Assembly: GCF_003201975.1 (NCBI RefSeq)
Contig: NZ_QJJQ01000012.1
Coordinates: 92,470 to 156,469, forward strand
DNA length: 64,000 bases
From: Pseudogracilibacillus auburnensis
GTDB lineage: Bacteria > Bacillota > Bacilli > Bacillales > Amphibacillaceae
Direction: 5' to 3'
How positions within the stretch are numbered: the first letter of the stretch is position 1; each line of letters starts with the position of its first letter. The notes under the pieces are model-generated. The model was given only the letters and a program-made list of their open reading frames with translations, made no database searches and was not told the DNA's origin. Below are positions 53,192 through 62,732 of the stretch, in pieces. The translations under genes and the position numbers were made by a program.

Positions 53192-53686
53192 TTATGATTG
53201 GATTCGGTCATATTGAATAAAGAAATAATCATAGGGATTTTTTTCATCTTTTATCCCTTTTTCTCTCGATACTTCTTTCCATTCTTCTAGTGAAATAGTA
53301 GGAAAAAAGACATCTCCTTCAAATGCTTCCTCAATAACCGTGACATATAACCGATCCGCATAAGGGAGGATTTGTCTAAATATATTTCCTCCGCCGATTA
53401 CGAATAATTCTTCGGCTTTATTTTCTTCTGCAAGTGTCATGATTGAATTGATGTCGTGAATGATTTCAACTTCATTCGGGAGGTCTAGATTACTTCTTGA
53501 TACAACGATATGCTTTCTATTTGGTAATACTCTGCCGAGCGATTCAAATGTTTTTCTTCCCATTACTATCGTATGCCCAGTCGTTTTTTCTTTAAAAAAT
53601 TTGAGATCATTTGGTAAATGCCAAGGCATTTTATTATGGAAGCCAATGACATTATTTTTATCCATTGCTACGATGAATGATATCAT
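53192..53686 (-). CDS. dfrA: Dihydrofolate reductase
   Basis: 164 residues. MISFIVAMDKNNVIGFHNKMPWHLPNDLKFFKEKT contains the substrate Asp and the NKMPWHLPND loop. NADPH motifs TIVMGRKTFESLGRVLPNRKHIVVSR and FVIGGGNIFRQILP follow. It regenerates tetrahydrofolate consumed by the thymidylate synthase encoded 36 bases upstream. Confidence 0.95.
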   Translation of the reverse strand: MISFIVAMDKNNVIGFHNKMPWHLPNDLKFFKEKTTGHTIVMGRKTFESLGRVLPNRKHIVVSRSNLDLPNEVEIIHDINSIMTLAEENKAEELFVIGGGNIFRQILPYADRLYVTVIEEAFEGDVFFPTISLEEWKEVSREKGIKDEKNPYDYFFIQYDRIQS

Positions 53687-53722
53687 TTGTATTCTCCTTT
53701 TAAATAAACAGTATTTCTCATT

Positions 53723-54679
53723 CTATACTGCTACTGGTGCTTTTATCGGTGGATGAGGGTCATATCCAATAATGTCAAAATCATCTAAACTATAATCAAA
53801 AATAGACTTTTTATCACTTTTTATTCGCAGCTTTGGAAGTGTTCTTGGGCTTCGACTGATTTGTAATGATATTTGCTCAATATGGTTTGAGTAGATATGA
53901 ACATCACCAAATGTATGAATAAACTCCCCTACCTCAAGTCCACATTCATGAGCTATTAAATGTGTAAGTAGAGCATAACTCGCTATATTAAATGGAACTC
54001 CTAAAAATAAATCAGCACTCCGCTGGTATAATTGACAAGAAAGCTTTCCATCCTCTACATAAAATTGAAACAATGTATGACAAGGTGGTAATGCCATATT
54101 TGGGATATCTTCTGGATTCCATGCGGAAACGATAAGGCGTCTTGAATGGGGGTTCGTTTTGATTGCTTCGATTACATCTGTAATTTGATCAATCGTTTCA
54201 TTCGTTGAAGTTTTCCAGTGTCGCCACTGTTTACCATAAACAAAGCCTAGATCCCCATATTTTTTAGCGAAATCATCATCATGTAAAATTTTTTCTTTAA
54301 AAGAAGTCATCTGTTCCTCATAGATTTGCTTGAAATTAGTATCCACTTGACTCAAGTTGCCAAAGTTGTCCATATTTGGTCCGTCGTATTCGTCACTTTC
54401 TACCCATTTTTTAAATGCCCATTCATTCCATATATTATTATTATGTTCTAATAAATAGCGAATATTAGTGTCACCGCGTAAAAACCAAAGTAACTCACTT
54501 GCTACAAGACGAAATGGGACATGTTTTGTCGTAAGAAGTGGAAATCCTGCTTGTAGATTAAAGCGAATTTGTTTTCCAAACATAGAAAATGTACCAGTAT
54601 TCGTTCGGTCTTCTTTTTTACTACCATTCGCTAAAATTTGCTCACATAAATGTAAATACGCTAATTCATTTTTCATCAT
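53723..54679 (-). CDS. thyA: Thymidylate synthase ThyA
   Basis: 318 residues, the longer Gram-positive type with an insert of about 50 residues ([11 protein letters not shown] region). Catalytic Cys in [13 protein letters not shown], folate/dUMP site [23 protein letters not shown] and C-terminal [13 protein letters not shown]. It methylates dUMP and turns methylene-THF into DHF. GAGGAG ribosome site; followed by dfrA in the same direction. Confidence 0.95.
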   Translation of the reverse strand: MMKNELAYLHLCEQILANGSKKEDRTNTGTFSMFGKQIRFNLQAGFPLLTTKHVPFRLVASELLWFLRGDTNIRYLLEHNNNIWNEWAFKKWVESDEYDGPNMDNFGNLSQVDTNFKQIYEEQMTSFKEKILHDDDFAKKYGDLGFVYGKQWRHWKTSTNETIDQITDVIEAIKTNPHSRRLIVSAWNPEDIPNMALPPCHTLFQFYVEDGKLSCQLYQRSADLFLGVPFNIASYALLTHLIAHECGLEVGEFIHTFGDVHIYSNHIEQISLQISRSPRTLPKLRIKSDKKSIFDYSLDDFDIIGYDPHPPIKAPVAV

Positions 54680-54839
54680 TTATTCTCCTCATGCATTAAT
54701 TAACCGTTTCTAATAATAAACTGTAAGTATTTATTGTATCATATAATCATTATTGTAACATAAACGTAAAGAATGAATAGAATAATCCTTTCATATTATT
54801 AAACAACGGAACATGCAACATGAGAAAGGAGAATTTTGT

Positions 54840-55862
54840 ATGCGGGCAAAAACAATTGAGAAAGTTGTCACAAATTCAATTGTTTATGGGTATGCTGTCA
54901 CACAACCATTTGCATTTTATGTAGATGCACAACCATTGCTACAAGATAAACTCTTAGCTGAAGCGGAAGGATTAGAGTATGGAGAAAATAGTGAACTAGT
55001 TCGTCATTTACAACATAAATTAAGTAAATTAGGTCACTATGAAGATGCGATTGATGGAATGTTTGGTTTATTAACAGAACACGCGGTAAAAGGTTTTCAA
55101 TCCACTCATGATATAGAAGTAACTGGTAAAGCAGATAGACAAACGATGGAAAAATTGATTTTTACAGAAAAAAAAGAACATATCGATGAAATCAAGGATC
55201 TAATCGATTCTATTTACTATGGTGCGAATAATAATGATGTAAGGAAAGTACAAGAAGTTCTATTTTATTATGGCTATTATAAAGGGACAATTGACGGTAT
55301 TTATGGTCCATTAACAGAAGATGCTATTAATCAAATTAAAAATGAACATTTAATTGAGGAAAAAGAGAGTGATTTAGATCCTCCGTTATCTTTGACTGAG
55401 CAAGACAATCTTGAAGTTGCTGCTACTGTTCCGGTTGCAACGAGGGAAACGGAAGATAAAACACAAGTGGAAGATGAAAATACCATACAGTTAAATGTTG
55501 AAGGAAATACGACAAAGATTATTCAAGAGGCAAAATCGTATATCGGTACTCCTTATGAATGGGGAGGAACTTCGCCAGGCGGATTTGATTGTAGTGGGTT
55601 TATTCAATATGTATATAACGAACAAGATATGGTCATTCCACGTACAGTAAATGAGATTTGGAATTTTTCAACGATGATTGATTCCCCTTCTGTTGGAGAT
55701 TTAGTTTTTTTTGAAACATACCAGCCTGGACCTTCCCATCTAGGCATCTACTTGGGAAATGGTGATTTTATCCATGCGGGATCAAGTAGAGGAGTTGAAA
55801 TAAGTAATTTAAGTAATTCGTATTGGGATGAAAGATATTTAGGGGCCAAAAGAATCAATTAA
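54840..55862 (+). CDS. NlpC/P60 endopeptidase with two peptidoglycan-binding domains
   Basis: About 340 residues. N-terminus [31 protein letters not shown] works as a weak export signal. PG_binding_1 domains lie at about 43-110 ([20 protein letters not shown]) and 125-180 ([18 protein letters not shown]). An acidic linker follows. The catalytic NlpC/P60 domain has [18 protein letters not shown] (Cys) and [19 protein letters not shown] (His). It cuts gamma-D-Glu-DAP peptide bonds. The start at 54840 follows GAAAGGAG. Confidence 0.92.
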   Translation: MRAKTIEKVVTNSIVYGYAVTQPFAFYVDAQPLLQDKLLAEAEGLEYGENSELVRHLQHKLSKLGHYEDAIDGMFGLLTEHAVKGFQSTHDIEVTGKADRQTMEKLIFTEKKEHIDEIKDLIDSIYYGANNNDVRKVQEVLFYYGYYKGTIDGIYGPLTEDAINQIKNEHLIEEKESDLDPPLSLTEQDNLEVAATVPVATRETEDKTQVEDENTIQLNVEGNTTKIIQEAKSYIGTPYEWGGTSPGGFDCSGFIQYVYNEQDMVIPRTVNEIWNFSTMIDSPSVGDLVFFETYQPGPSHLGIYLGNGDFIHAGSSRGVEISNLSNSYWDERYLGAKRIN

Positions 55863-55966
55863 TAAACGAATATTGCGATTCGTTAGGAAAGGAAGCGCTT
55901 GACTCACTCCTTAAAAAAAGATATATTGGAGTCAAGCAAAGAAGATGTATGGAATCATTAAGAAGT

Positions 55967-56023
55967 AACTTCATGTAAGAAGGTACATAGTGATCCCACC
56001 TTCTACGTGAAGTTGTTTTTTTA
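55967..56023 (+). terminator. Terminator after the NlpC/P60 gene
   Basis: A stem of about 17 bp with one bulge (55967-55984 with 55998-56014), followed by GTTTTTTT. A smaller hairpin GCTTGACTC/GAGTCAAGC lies just upstream (about 55898-55937). Confidence 0.75.
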
Positions 56024-56086
56024 TTCACTACTATTTTCTTTGTATTAACACGGTTTTTCGTGAAAGAAATTAGGAGGATTATCTAC

Positions 56087-56287
56087 ATGCAAAATGGAGT
56101 AGTAAAGTGGTTTAACGCAGAAAAAGGCTATGGCTTTATTCAGTTGGAAGAAGGAGACGATGTATTCGTTCATTATTCCGCTATCCAAGAAGAAGGATTT
56201 AAGTCATTAGAAGAAGGACAAGAGGTTACCTTTGAAATCGTCGAAGGTGAACGTGGCCCACAAGCAGCTAATGTCGTTAAAAATTAA
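56087..56287 (+). CDS. Cold shock protein
   Basis: 66 residues, one cold shock domain: [31 protein letters not shown] with RNP1 (GYGFIQ) and RNP2 (VFVHY). An RNA chaperone of the CspB/CspD type. Start MQNGVV at 56087, nine bases after AGGAGG; the longer open frame upstream runs through the leader. Confidence 0.94.
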   Translation: MQNGVVKWFNAEKGYGFIQLEEGDDVFVHYSAIQEEGFKSLEEGQEVTFEIVEGERGPQAANVVKN

Positions 56288-56305
56288 ACTTAATAATTAA
56301 AACGT

Positions 56306-56331
56306 AAGGAGACAAAAATGTTTGTCTCCTT
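56306..56331. terminator. Bidirectional terminator
   Basis: An 11-bp perfect stem AAGGAGACAAA / TTTGTCTCCTT with a four-base loop, between the convergent cold shock gene and bpsB. T-rich downstream. Confidence 0.85.
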
Positions 56332-56345
56332 TAATATTTCATTTA

Positions 56346-56864
56346 CTATACTCTTCTCCCCAATGCTCTTTCTTCGGAAGGAATGCGAATGGTTAATAAT
56401 AACAAGTGAAGAACCGGGAAAAGGAATGCCGTTACATATGCTCCAAACATAGCTGGTATAACGAAAAGTTCGATGAATACAATCACATAATTAGGATGTT
56501 TTATATATTTATATGGTCCTTTTTTAATTAAAATTACTTTAGGTAAAACGATTATTTTTGTGTTCCAGAACTTACCTAGAGATAGAATACACCATACTCT
56601 TCCGACCTGGGCAAGGAAAAACATGAGGAAAAAATAGAAATTAAATGTAAGTTCTGAACCAATATATAACGTAGTCACTTCAATGATTAAAAAAATGAAA
56701 AATAGGATATGAAGAAAAATAAAGAGTTTATAATGTTCACTTCCTATTTCAATCCCACCACGTTCTCTCATCCATTGTTCATTTTTATTTGCAATATACA
56801 GTTCAACTAATCTTTGCATCATAATAAAAGCAAGTATGATGTAAAAATATATCATTCCATCCAC
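56346..56864 (-). CDS. bpsB: Isoprenylcysteine methyltransferase-like enzyme (BpsB/YpbQ)
   Basis: 172 residues with about five membrane helices. The ICMT motif GPYKYIKHPNYVIVFIEL and a distal RIPSEERAL segment form the SAM site. In B. subtilis the equivalent (YpbQ) methylates alkylpyrones made by the adjacent type III polyketide synthase. Its start overlaps the synthase gene by 13 bases, which supports the same coupling here. Confidence 0.88.
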   Translation of the reverse strand: MDGMIYFYIILAFIMMQRLVELYIANKNEQWMRERGGIEIGSEHYKLFIFLHILFFIFLIIEVTTLYIGSELTFNFYFFLMFFLAQVGRVWCILSLGKFWNTKIIVLPKVILIKKGPYKYIKHPNYVIVFIELFVIPAMFGAYVTAFLFPVLHLLLLTIRIPSEERALGRRV

Positions 56865-57940
56865 TCCAATAATAGTAATTCGGAACTAAAGCCGGGTCCT
56901 AATGCACATAGTATGCCCAGTTTTTTCTCGAAATCTTCATCTCTTTTATTTTGGAACCATTTTTTTAGCACGTATAATACAGTGGCAGATGACATATTGC
57001 CATGGTTTTTTAACACCGTGTAGGAATGATGTAATAAGTTTTGCTGGATACGTAGTGTTCTCTCCATCTCTTCAAGCACTTTCCTTCCACCAGGATGTGC
57101 AATGATTGCAGATAAATGATGTACGTCCATTTGTTCCTTTTTTAAAAAGTTTAACACATGATCTTTCCAAATGGATTCAACTAATTTTGGAATTCGTTTG
57201 GAAAAAATTACTTCTAAACCATTCGCTGTTACGTCCCACCCCATTACAGTAGTACTGTTCTTTTTTGTAAAAGAATGGGTGTTTTTTATCCTAAGTTTCT
57301 TCGTTAATTGCTCTTTAAAGGGAGATCTTTCTCCAATTAATATCGTTGCCCCGGCTCCATCTCCAAATATAGCTGTTCCAACTAAGTTACTTGTAGAAAA
57401 ATCATTTTTTTGGAATGTTAAACTACATAATTCACAACATACGACCAATGCTACTTTCTCGGGGTGGAGGCGTATCCATTCAAATGCTCTTGATAGACCA
57501 ATTGCTCCACCAGCACAACCAAGCCCCCATAAAGGCATCCTTACGATATCTTCTCGAAAAGGTCGTTCATTTAATAAATAAGCATCCAATGAAGGGGTCG
57601 TGATGCCCGTACTAGAGACAAACACAATCATATCAATGGCATCGTATGGGATAGGATCAGTTAATAACTCACTTTTTAAGCAAGAGTCAATCGCTTGTAA
57701 AGACAGCTGTTTTGCAGATGAAAAGTAAAGTTGGTTTGCTTCTGCGAAGGTATGCTCCTTCTTGAACCAACTTTTATCGACAACTAATTGCCGAGATGCA
57801 ACTTTCGCATTATCAAAGACAGGAAGTAGTTTTCTAAGCTTCCGATTAGATAGAAAGATATGTTGGACAAGTTTCTTCACTTCTTCTTGTGTTACGTGAT
57901 GTTCTGGAATTCCTAAACCGACAGAGCCGACAAATACCAT
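56852..57940 (-). CDS. bpsA: Type III polyketide synthase (BpsA-like)
   Basis: 362 residues, chalcone synthase fold. Catalytic triad by motif: Cys in WGLGCAGGAIGLSRA, His in IAHPGGRKVLEEME, Asn in LKNHGNMSSATVLYVL. The C-terminal motif is GLGPGFSSE-like (ALGPGFSSELLLL). It condenses long-chain acyl-CoA with malonyl-CoA to alkylpyrones. Upstream partner of bpsB. Confidence 0.93.
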   Translation of the reverse strand: MVFVGSVGLGIPEHHVTQEEVKKLVQHIFLSNRKLRKLLPVFDNAKVASRQLVVDKSWFKKEHTFAEANQLYFSSAKQLSLQAIDSCLKSELLTDPIPYDAIDMIVFVSSTGITTPSLDAYLLNERPFREDIVRMPLWGLGCAGGAIGLSRAFEWIRLHPEKVALVVCCELCSLTFQKNDFSTSNLVGTAIFGDGAGATILIGERSPFKEQLTKKLRIKNTHSFTKKNSTTVMGWDVTANGLEVIFSKRIPKLVESIWKDHVLNFLKKEQMDVHHLSAIIAHPGGRKVLEEMERTLRIQQNLLHHSYTVLKNHGNMSSATVLYVLKKWFQNKRDEDFEKKLGILCALGPGFSSELLLLEWME

Positions 57941-58136
57941 TTTCTCACCTTTTTTTTCTTAGTTTATGGATTATGTAACGTTTTATCCACGATATAGTCA
58001 CATTTATTTCACATACTTTTCTAACCAAAATGTTAGTAAAATAGTCTTAATTTGCGTTTGAAGAGGTTATTGAATAAATTGTGAAACGTCGTTCTAGAGC
58101 CTTTCTCCTACGTAAAAGTTGTGTATGATAAATATA

Positions 58137-58190
58137 GATCGTCAAACTGTTTCATACTTTTAAAATAATCACTATAACAGTTTGACGATC
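58137..58190 (+). promoter_or_regulatory. Long hairpin in the leader of the ba3 oxidase operon
   Basis: Perfect 15-bp arms 58137-58151 and 58176-58190 (GATCGTCAAACTGTT and its inverse) with a 24-base AT-rich loop. They lie 50 bp upstream of the first operon gene. No T-tract follows. It could be a tandem operator or an RNA leader structure. Confidence 0.55.
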
Positions 58191-58239
58191 CATACTAAAC
58201 AATGAATCAATCAATACGTAGTGAAGGGAGAGTTGGAAG

Positions 58240-58383
58240 ATGCCACAACCTCAACGAACTGAGCAATCTGAAAATGAACACGAAGGAATGGATTTAAGAG
58301 GTACCTTAGTTTCAGTTACAATACTAGGAATTATTATTATTATTTCTTGGATAGGTGTTTGGTATTTATTTATATCACGGTAA
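58240..58383 (+). CDS. Cytochrome c oxidase subunit IIA (ba3 type)
   Basis: 47 residues: a polar N-terminus MPQPQRTEQSENEHEG, then LRGTLVSVTILGIIIIISW and GVWYLFISR, one membrane helix. The family of small subunit IIA proteins always precedes subunit II in ba3-type operons, as here (24 bases before subunit II). Ribosome site AGTTGGAAG; a stronger GAAGGGAG lies 11 bases upstream. Confidence 0.85.
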   Translation: MPQPQRTEQSENEHEGMDLRGTLVSVTILGIIIIISWIGVWYLFISR

Positions 58384-58407
58384 AGTTGGTTGGAGAGGGG
58401 TAAAACA

Positions 58408-58890
58408 ATGAATATGCATAAATATGAGAAAGTATGGATGCTATTTGGTTCAGGTACATTATTAGTTTTTCTCATCGTAGTAGGAGTTAGTGCTTTTTAC
58501 ATGGGAAATAAGCCACCTAGTTGTGCTGTAACATTGGATCCAGAGGAAGTTGACACACATACTCTTTTTAAAGAGCCTGGATTAACACAAATCGGAGATA
58601 ATGAGTATCAATTAACAATTGTTGCTTCTGCATTTGATTATGATGTCGGTAATGATGAGAAAATCATTCAAATACCAAAAGGTGCAACTGTTCATGTTTC
58701 ATCAACGACAAAAGACGTTATTCACGGATTTGAGATCGCTGGAACAAACGTCAACATGATGTTAGAGCCTGGCTATATTAGTACGTACACAAATACATTT
58801 AAAAACGCAGGAACCTATACACTCGTTTGTAATGAGTATTGTGGTGTAGGTCACCACTTAATGGCTGCGACAATTGAGGTGATTGAATAA
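58408..58890 (+). CDS. ba3-type cytochrome c oxidase subunit II
   Basis: About 160 residues, half the size of aa3 subunit II. One N-terminal membrane helix (residues 9-30), then a cupredoxin domain with the CuA site: distal His in KDVIHGFEIAG and the loop CNEYCGVGHHLM (two Cys, His, Met). It accepts electrons from cytochrome c on the outer face. Start at ATG 58408 after GGAGAGGGG. Confidence 0.92.
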   Translation: MNMHKYEKVWMLFGSGTLLVFLIVVGVSAFYMGNKPPSCAVTLDPEEVDTHTLFKEPGLTQIGDNEYQLTIVASAFDYDVGNDEKIIQIPKGATVHVSSTTKDVIHGFEIAGTNVNMMLEPGYISTYTNTFKNAGTYTLVCNEYCGVGHHLMAATIEVIE

Positions 58891-60539
58891 TGGCCACTTC
58901 TGTTAAAAGTTTATCAAACAAAGAATCAAAACTAATTATGGCGCATATGTATGTTGCTTTTACTGCATTATTTGTCGGTGCGACATGTGGACTATTACAA
59001 ACATTAGAGCGTTCAGGTAAATTTACATTACCTGCTGGAATAGGGTATTATCAAATATTAACCGTTCACGGTGTGGTTTTAGGGCTTGTTTTAACAACAT
59101 TTTTTATTTTAGGTTTTATGCTTGCAGCTCAAAGTAAAACGACTGGAGGCTTAAATAAAACGGAACGGACGGTAGCTTGGATTGGTTTTTGGTTAATGTT
59201 AGTTGGTACATTAGCAGCTGCAACAATGATTCTTTTAAATGAAGCTACGGTATTATTTACATTCTACGCACCATTACAAGCTCATGTTGTCTTTTATCTT
59301 GGTCTTGCACTTGTTATAGTTGGTACATGGTTTGAAGGATTTGTAATGTTTAAACGTCATGCACGTTTTAGAAAAGAAAACCCTGGTGAAAGAACACCAT
59401 TGTTAAGTTATATGGCTGTTATTACTATGTTAATGTGGCAAATCGCATCGATTGGAGTTGCAGTAACAGTTCTCTTTCAAATGGTACCTTGGGCGTTAGG
59501 TTGGGTAGAAACGATCGATGTATTATTAAGTCGTACGTTATTCTGGTACTTTGGTCACCCACTTGTTTATTTCTGGCTCTTACCTGCTTATATGATGTGG
59601 TATGCAATCATGCCAAAAATTATTGGTGGAAAAATATTCTCAGATTCATTAGCACGTTTTACATTTATTTTATTATTATTATTTTCTATTCCAGTTGGAT
59701 TTCACCACCAGTTAACAGAACCTGGAATAGATCCGTTTTGGAAGTTTATCCAAGTAATCTTAACGATGGTTGTTGTTATTCCTTCGATGATGACTGCATT
59801 CTCTATGTTTGCAACATTTGAAGCTAGAGGTCGTGAATTAGGAGCAAAAGGATTATTTGGTTGGCTGAAAAAAATGCCATGGAAAGATGCACGCTTTTTA
59901 GCTCCATTTATTGGAATGTTATTCTTTATTCCGGGTGGTGCCGGTGGAATTATTAATGCATCGAACCAAATGAACCAAGTTGTTCATAATACAATTTGGG
60001 TTACAGGTCACTTTCATTTAACGGTTGCATCTGCCGTCATGTTAACATTCTTTGGAATTACTTACTGGCTTGTACCATCAATAACTGGTAGAACATTTAC
60101 AAAAACGATGAACAAGTTAGGTATTTTACAAACAATTCTTTGGACAGTTGGAATGTTAATCATGTCTACAGCGATGCATTGGCAAGGGTTATTAGGTGGA
60201 CCACGTCGTTCTGCATATTCAGAGTATGTTGGAAACGCAGATACCGCGGCATGGGGAAGCTACCAAATTGCTCAAGCGGTAGGTGGATCTATTCTTTTCT
60301 TAGGTATGATTGTGATGATAATCATCTTTGTTAATCTAGCTTTCTTTGCTCCTAAAGGTAAAGAAGAGTTTCCAATTGCGGTTGTTAGTAATAAAGCTGC
60401 TCTGCCACCAAAAGTATTTGAAAACTGGAAACTTTGGATTGGTGTGACGTTAGCACTTATTTTATTTGCCTACACGATTCCGCTAATCGATATTATACAA
60501 AGTGCCCCTCCTGGAGCAAAAGGGTTTAAATTTTGGTAA
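58890..60539 (+). CDS. b(o/a)3-type cytochrome c oxidase subunit I
   Basis: 549 residues, 13 or so helices. Haem and copper ligands by motif: TVHGVVLGLVLTTFF (low-spin haem His), FWYFGHPLVYFWLLPAYM (His-Tyr of CuB), GFHHQLTEPG (CuB His pair) and GHFHLTVASA (haem a3 and b His). It lacks the aa3-type D-channel signature, as expected for B-type oxidases. It overlaps subunit II by one base. It reduces oxygen with high affinity. Confidence 0.94.
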   Translation: MATSVKSLSNKESKLIMAHMYVAFTALFVGATCGLLQTLERSGKFTLPAGIGYYQILTVHGVVLGLVLTTFFILGFMLAAQSKTTGGLNKTERTVAWIGFWLMLVGTLAAATMILLNEATVLFTFYAPLQAHVVFYLGLALVIVGTWFEGFVMFKRHARFRKENPGERTPLLSYMAVITMLMWQIASIGVAVTVLFQMVPWALGWVETIDVLLSRTLFWYFGHPLVYFWLLPAYMMWYAIMPKIIGGKIFSDSLARFTFILLLLFSIPVGFHHQLTEPGIDPFWKFIQVILTMVVVIPSMMTAFSMFATFEARGRELGAKGLFGWLKKMPWKDARFLAPFIGMLFFIPGGAGGIINASNQMNQVVHNTIWVTGHFHLTVASAVMLTFFGITYWLVPSITGRTFTKTMNKLGILQTILWTVGMLIMSTAMHWQGLLGGPRRSAYSEYVGNADTAAWGSYQIAQAVGGSILFLGMIVMIIIFVNLAFFAPKGKEEFPIAVVSNKAALPPKVFENWKLWIGVTLALILFAYTIPLIDIIQSAPPGAKGFKFW

Positions 60540-60592
60540 AAAACAAGTAGAGGGGGTCTCCCCCCCTTCTTAAGTTATTGGGGGTATAAAAG

Positions 60593-61180
60593 ATGAAAAA
60601 GTTTTATATTGGATTTATTAGTATTCTCGTCTTAGGTATTGCAGCTGGTATTTTTTATTTACAAGTAATTCGCCCAGGAACTGCAGAACTTCCGAAAGAT
60701 GTCGTCATGGAAACGGCGTTTGAAGAAGAAATTGATTTTGCTGATTTACCAAAAAGAGCGAGATTAATTGAATTTATGTATACACAATGTCCCGATGTTT
60801 GTCCTGTTACGACATTAGAAATGTCAAAATTAAAGCATACACTCGAAGAAGAAGGCGTATTTGGCGATGAAGTTGAATTTATAACCATTACTATTGATCC
60901 TAAACGTGATACACCAGAAGTATTAAAAGAGTATGCCGGAAGGTTTGAAGTTACTTCGTCTGAAGATGGGTGGCTATTTTTAACAGGTACAGATGAAGCA
61001 ACAAAAGAAATAGCGGATGCATTAGGATTTTTATACCGAGACCCAGGTTCTGGAGAAATTGTCCACTCAACTTATGCGTATTTTATGGATGAAGATAATA
61101 ATTTACTTGAAAAATTTACAATGGGTGAAGGTTTTGACCGTGAAAGAGCATATGATCGAATTATGAGAACGATTAATTAA
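60593..61180 (+). CDS. SCO1/SenC copper chaperone
   Basis: 195 residues with an N-terminal membrane anchor (5-23) and a thioredoxin-like domain: FMYTQCPDVCPVTTLEM (CxxxC) and distal His in EIVHSTYAYFMD. It delivers copper to the CuA centre of the oxidase encoded just upstream. GGGGGTATAAAAG ribosome site. Confidence 0.93.
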   Translation: MKKFYIGFISILVLGIAAGIFYLQVIRPGTAELPKDVVMETAFEEEIDFADLPKRARLIEFMYTQCPDVCPVTTLEMSKLKHTLEEEGVFGDEVEFITITIDPKRDTPEVLKEYAGRFEVTSSEDGWLFLTGTDEATKEIADALGFLYRDPGSGEIVHSTYAYFMDEDNNLLEKFTMGEGFDRERAYDRIMRTIN

Positions 61181-61208
61181 GTAAAATCGATCATTTCGTA
61201 AACAATTA

Positions 61209-61254
61209 AAAAATCGGTAAGGAAAGTCTAGTGCTGACATCCTTACCGATTTTT
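61209..61254 (+). terminator. Terminator of the ba3-sco operon
   Basis: A 15-bp stem AAAAATCGGTAAGGA / TCCTTACCGATTTTT with a 16-base loop, 28 bases after the sco stop codon. Confidence 0.85.
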
Positions 61255-61353
61255 CATTTTACACTCCCACAGGATTTATAAATCTCTAAGATATTCTTAT
61301 TCAACTAACGGGTGCTTTAGCTACAGAAGAAGCTGCCTAATAACAATCTAAAA

Positions 61354-61386
61354 AAAGCGACCCGTCCATATTAGGTAGGTCGCTTT
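61354..61386. terminator. Second hairpin between sco and the RD-repeat gene
   Basis: AAAGCGACC pairs with GGTCGCTTT across a 15-base loop. With A-tract on one side and T on the other it would also work as the terminator of the minus-strand RD-repeat gene. Confidence 0.6.
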
Positions 61387-61467
61387 CTCAGTAAACTATG
61401 CTATATTAATATCCTTTAGACTTCAACACAGCTTATTGTTAGCCACTCGATCGAGAGGCGTTGTTTA

Positions 61468-61794
61468 TTATTCTCTTTCTCTACATCTACATATGAATCG
61501 ATCTCTATCACGATCCCTATCGCGATCTCTATCATGATCATGACGACCTCTAACTTCACGACATTCACATCTGAAACGATCTCTGTCGCGATCTCTATCA
61601 CGATCTCTATCACGATCTCTATCACGATCTCTATCACGATCTCTATCACGATCTCTATCACGATCTCTATCACGATCTCTATCACGATCTCTGTCACGAT
61701 CCCAGTCCCAGTCCCTGTCTCTGCCGCCTCTAACTTCACGACATTCACAAATTAGCCTAACACGTCTTCGTCTACGATCTTCCCGATCACACAT
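61468..61794 (-). CDS. Arg-Asp dipeptide-repeat protein with Cys-rich caps
   Basis: 108 residues. GGAGGG lies eight bases before the ATG, so it is likely a real gene. The sequence starts [24 protein letters not shown], continues with more than 20 Arg-Asp pairs (61577-61696 and neighbours), then [15 protein letters not shown], a second shorter Arg-Asp run and FICRCRERE. The CECREVRG block occurs twice, so an internal duplication has happened. Such low-complexity Arg/Asp proteins with cysteines recall spore coat proteins of Bacillaceae, but no family is recognised and the role is unknown. Confidence 0.65.
   Translation of the reverse strand: MCDREDRRRRRVRLICECREVRGGRDRDWDWDRDRDRDRDRDRDRDRDRDRDRDRDRDRDRDRDRDRDRDRDRFRCECREVRGRHDHDRDRDRDRDRDRFICRCRERE
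61577..61696 (-). repeat. 12-bp tandem repeat encoding Arg-Asp-Arg-Asp
   Basis: Ten head-to-tail 12-base units of CGATCTCTATCA (plus strand); the first is CGATCTCTGTCG and the last CGATCTCTGTCA, eight are identical. Each unit encodes two Arg-Asp pairs. Copy number is likely variable by slippage. Confidence 0.92.
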
Positions 61795-61898
61795 AAATTG
61801 AACCCTCCATAAAATTATTAAAGTCGGCCGACCTCAATAATAATATATGGAATGATTTTATTTTTGATTGGACAAACCGTCTGATTAAGAAGTCTTTT

Positions 61899-62368
61899 TT
61901 AATAGCCTTTAGATTTAAGCACGGCCTGTAACTTCTCACGTGTATTCGGACCATATACCCCGTCCACTTCATACGGTAAGTAAACCATCTGGAATCGTCT
62001 AATTGCATCTACTGTTTTAGATCCTAATATTCCATCAACAGCGCCACATTGGAAGTAAACAACATTAAGGACGCGTTGTAATTGTTTAACGCCATTCCCT
62101 CGGGATCCGTTCCGTAAAATACCACTCGGTAATGGGTACTTATAGGATGACTGTGGTTTCTTCGGTTGACTAGGTTTACGAGTAAATGTATTTTTAGCTT
62201 TACCTAAATTAATTGTCTGTCCAACTTTTAACTTTTAGGATCTACTTTTGGGTTAGCAGTGATTAAATCTTCTACGGAAATACCATCCAAGTTATGAGCA
62301 ATTCCCCAGAACGTGTCACCCCTTTGAATTTTATAAGTTGCAGGTGTTTTTGCAGTTGGCATTGGCAT
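61899..62368 (-). pseudogene. Truncated LysM plus peptidoglycan-binding protein
   Basis: Reading from 62368 toward 61899: a LysM repeat (YKIQRGDTFWGIAHNLDG ... LITANPKVDPK), then after a one-base deletion near 62235 KVGQTINLG, a linker of Lys/Pro/Ser, and two peptidoglycan-binding repeats (RGNGVKQLQRVLNVVYF and TVDAIRRFQMVYLPYEVDGVYGP), ending LKSKGY. The catalytic part normally upstream is cut off where the integrase fragment begins. A dead cell-wall hydrolase or endolysin tail. Confidence 0.7.
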
Positions 62369-62369
62369 A

Positions 62370-62705
62370 AACGGTAAGCAAATAGACAAAGAAAAAGACT
62401 ACATATTCATTACTGAAGAAAATGAACTATGTAGTCAAGAAGTATTAACATTCAATTCTGTATGTAAGCATCTGGAAAAGAAGAATATTCCTATCAAGCG
62501 CATCACTCCACATGGGTTAAGACATACTCATGCAACTGTTTTAATTAACAATGGCATACCACCACAAACCGTTGCGGATCGATTAGGTAACTCTGTGGAA
62601 ATGGTATATAAAGTATATGCTCATTCCTTCAAAGATTTAGAGGAAAAAGCTGTTAGTGTATTTAGTGAAAATATTCAAATTGGGGCTATTACTGGGGCTG
62701 ATTAA
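62370..62705 (+). pseudogene. C-terminal fragment of a tyrosine recombinase (integrase)
   Basis: About 111 codons open on the plus strand with PHGLRHTHATVLINNGIPPQTVADRLG (His-x-x-Arg box) and VYAHSFKDLEEKAVSVF (where the nucleophilic Tyr lies as VY). The core N-terminal half is missing, cut at the junction with the LysM remnant on the opposite strand. It ends with TAA at 62705. Confidence 0.75.
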
Positions 62706-62732
62706 GGTACAACAGCCCCCTAACCCTTGATG

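Noticed and set aside
61577..61696. Regular array that could be taken for a CRISPR
   Set aside because: Units are 12 bases, contiguous, without spacers, and in frame within a coding sequence encoding Arg-Asp pairs.
61416..61748. Open frame encoding Ile-Glu/Val repeats on the minus strand
   Set aside because: It is the shifted frame of the same 12-bp array; the Arg-Asp frame has the ribosome binding site.
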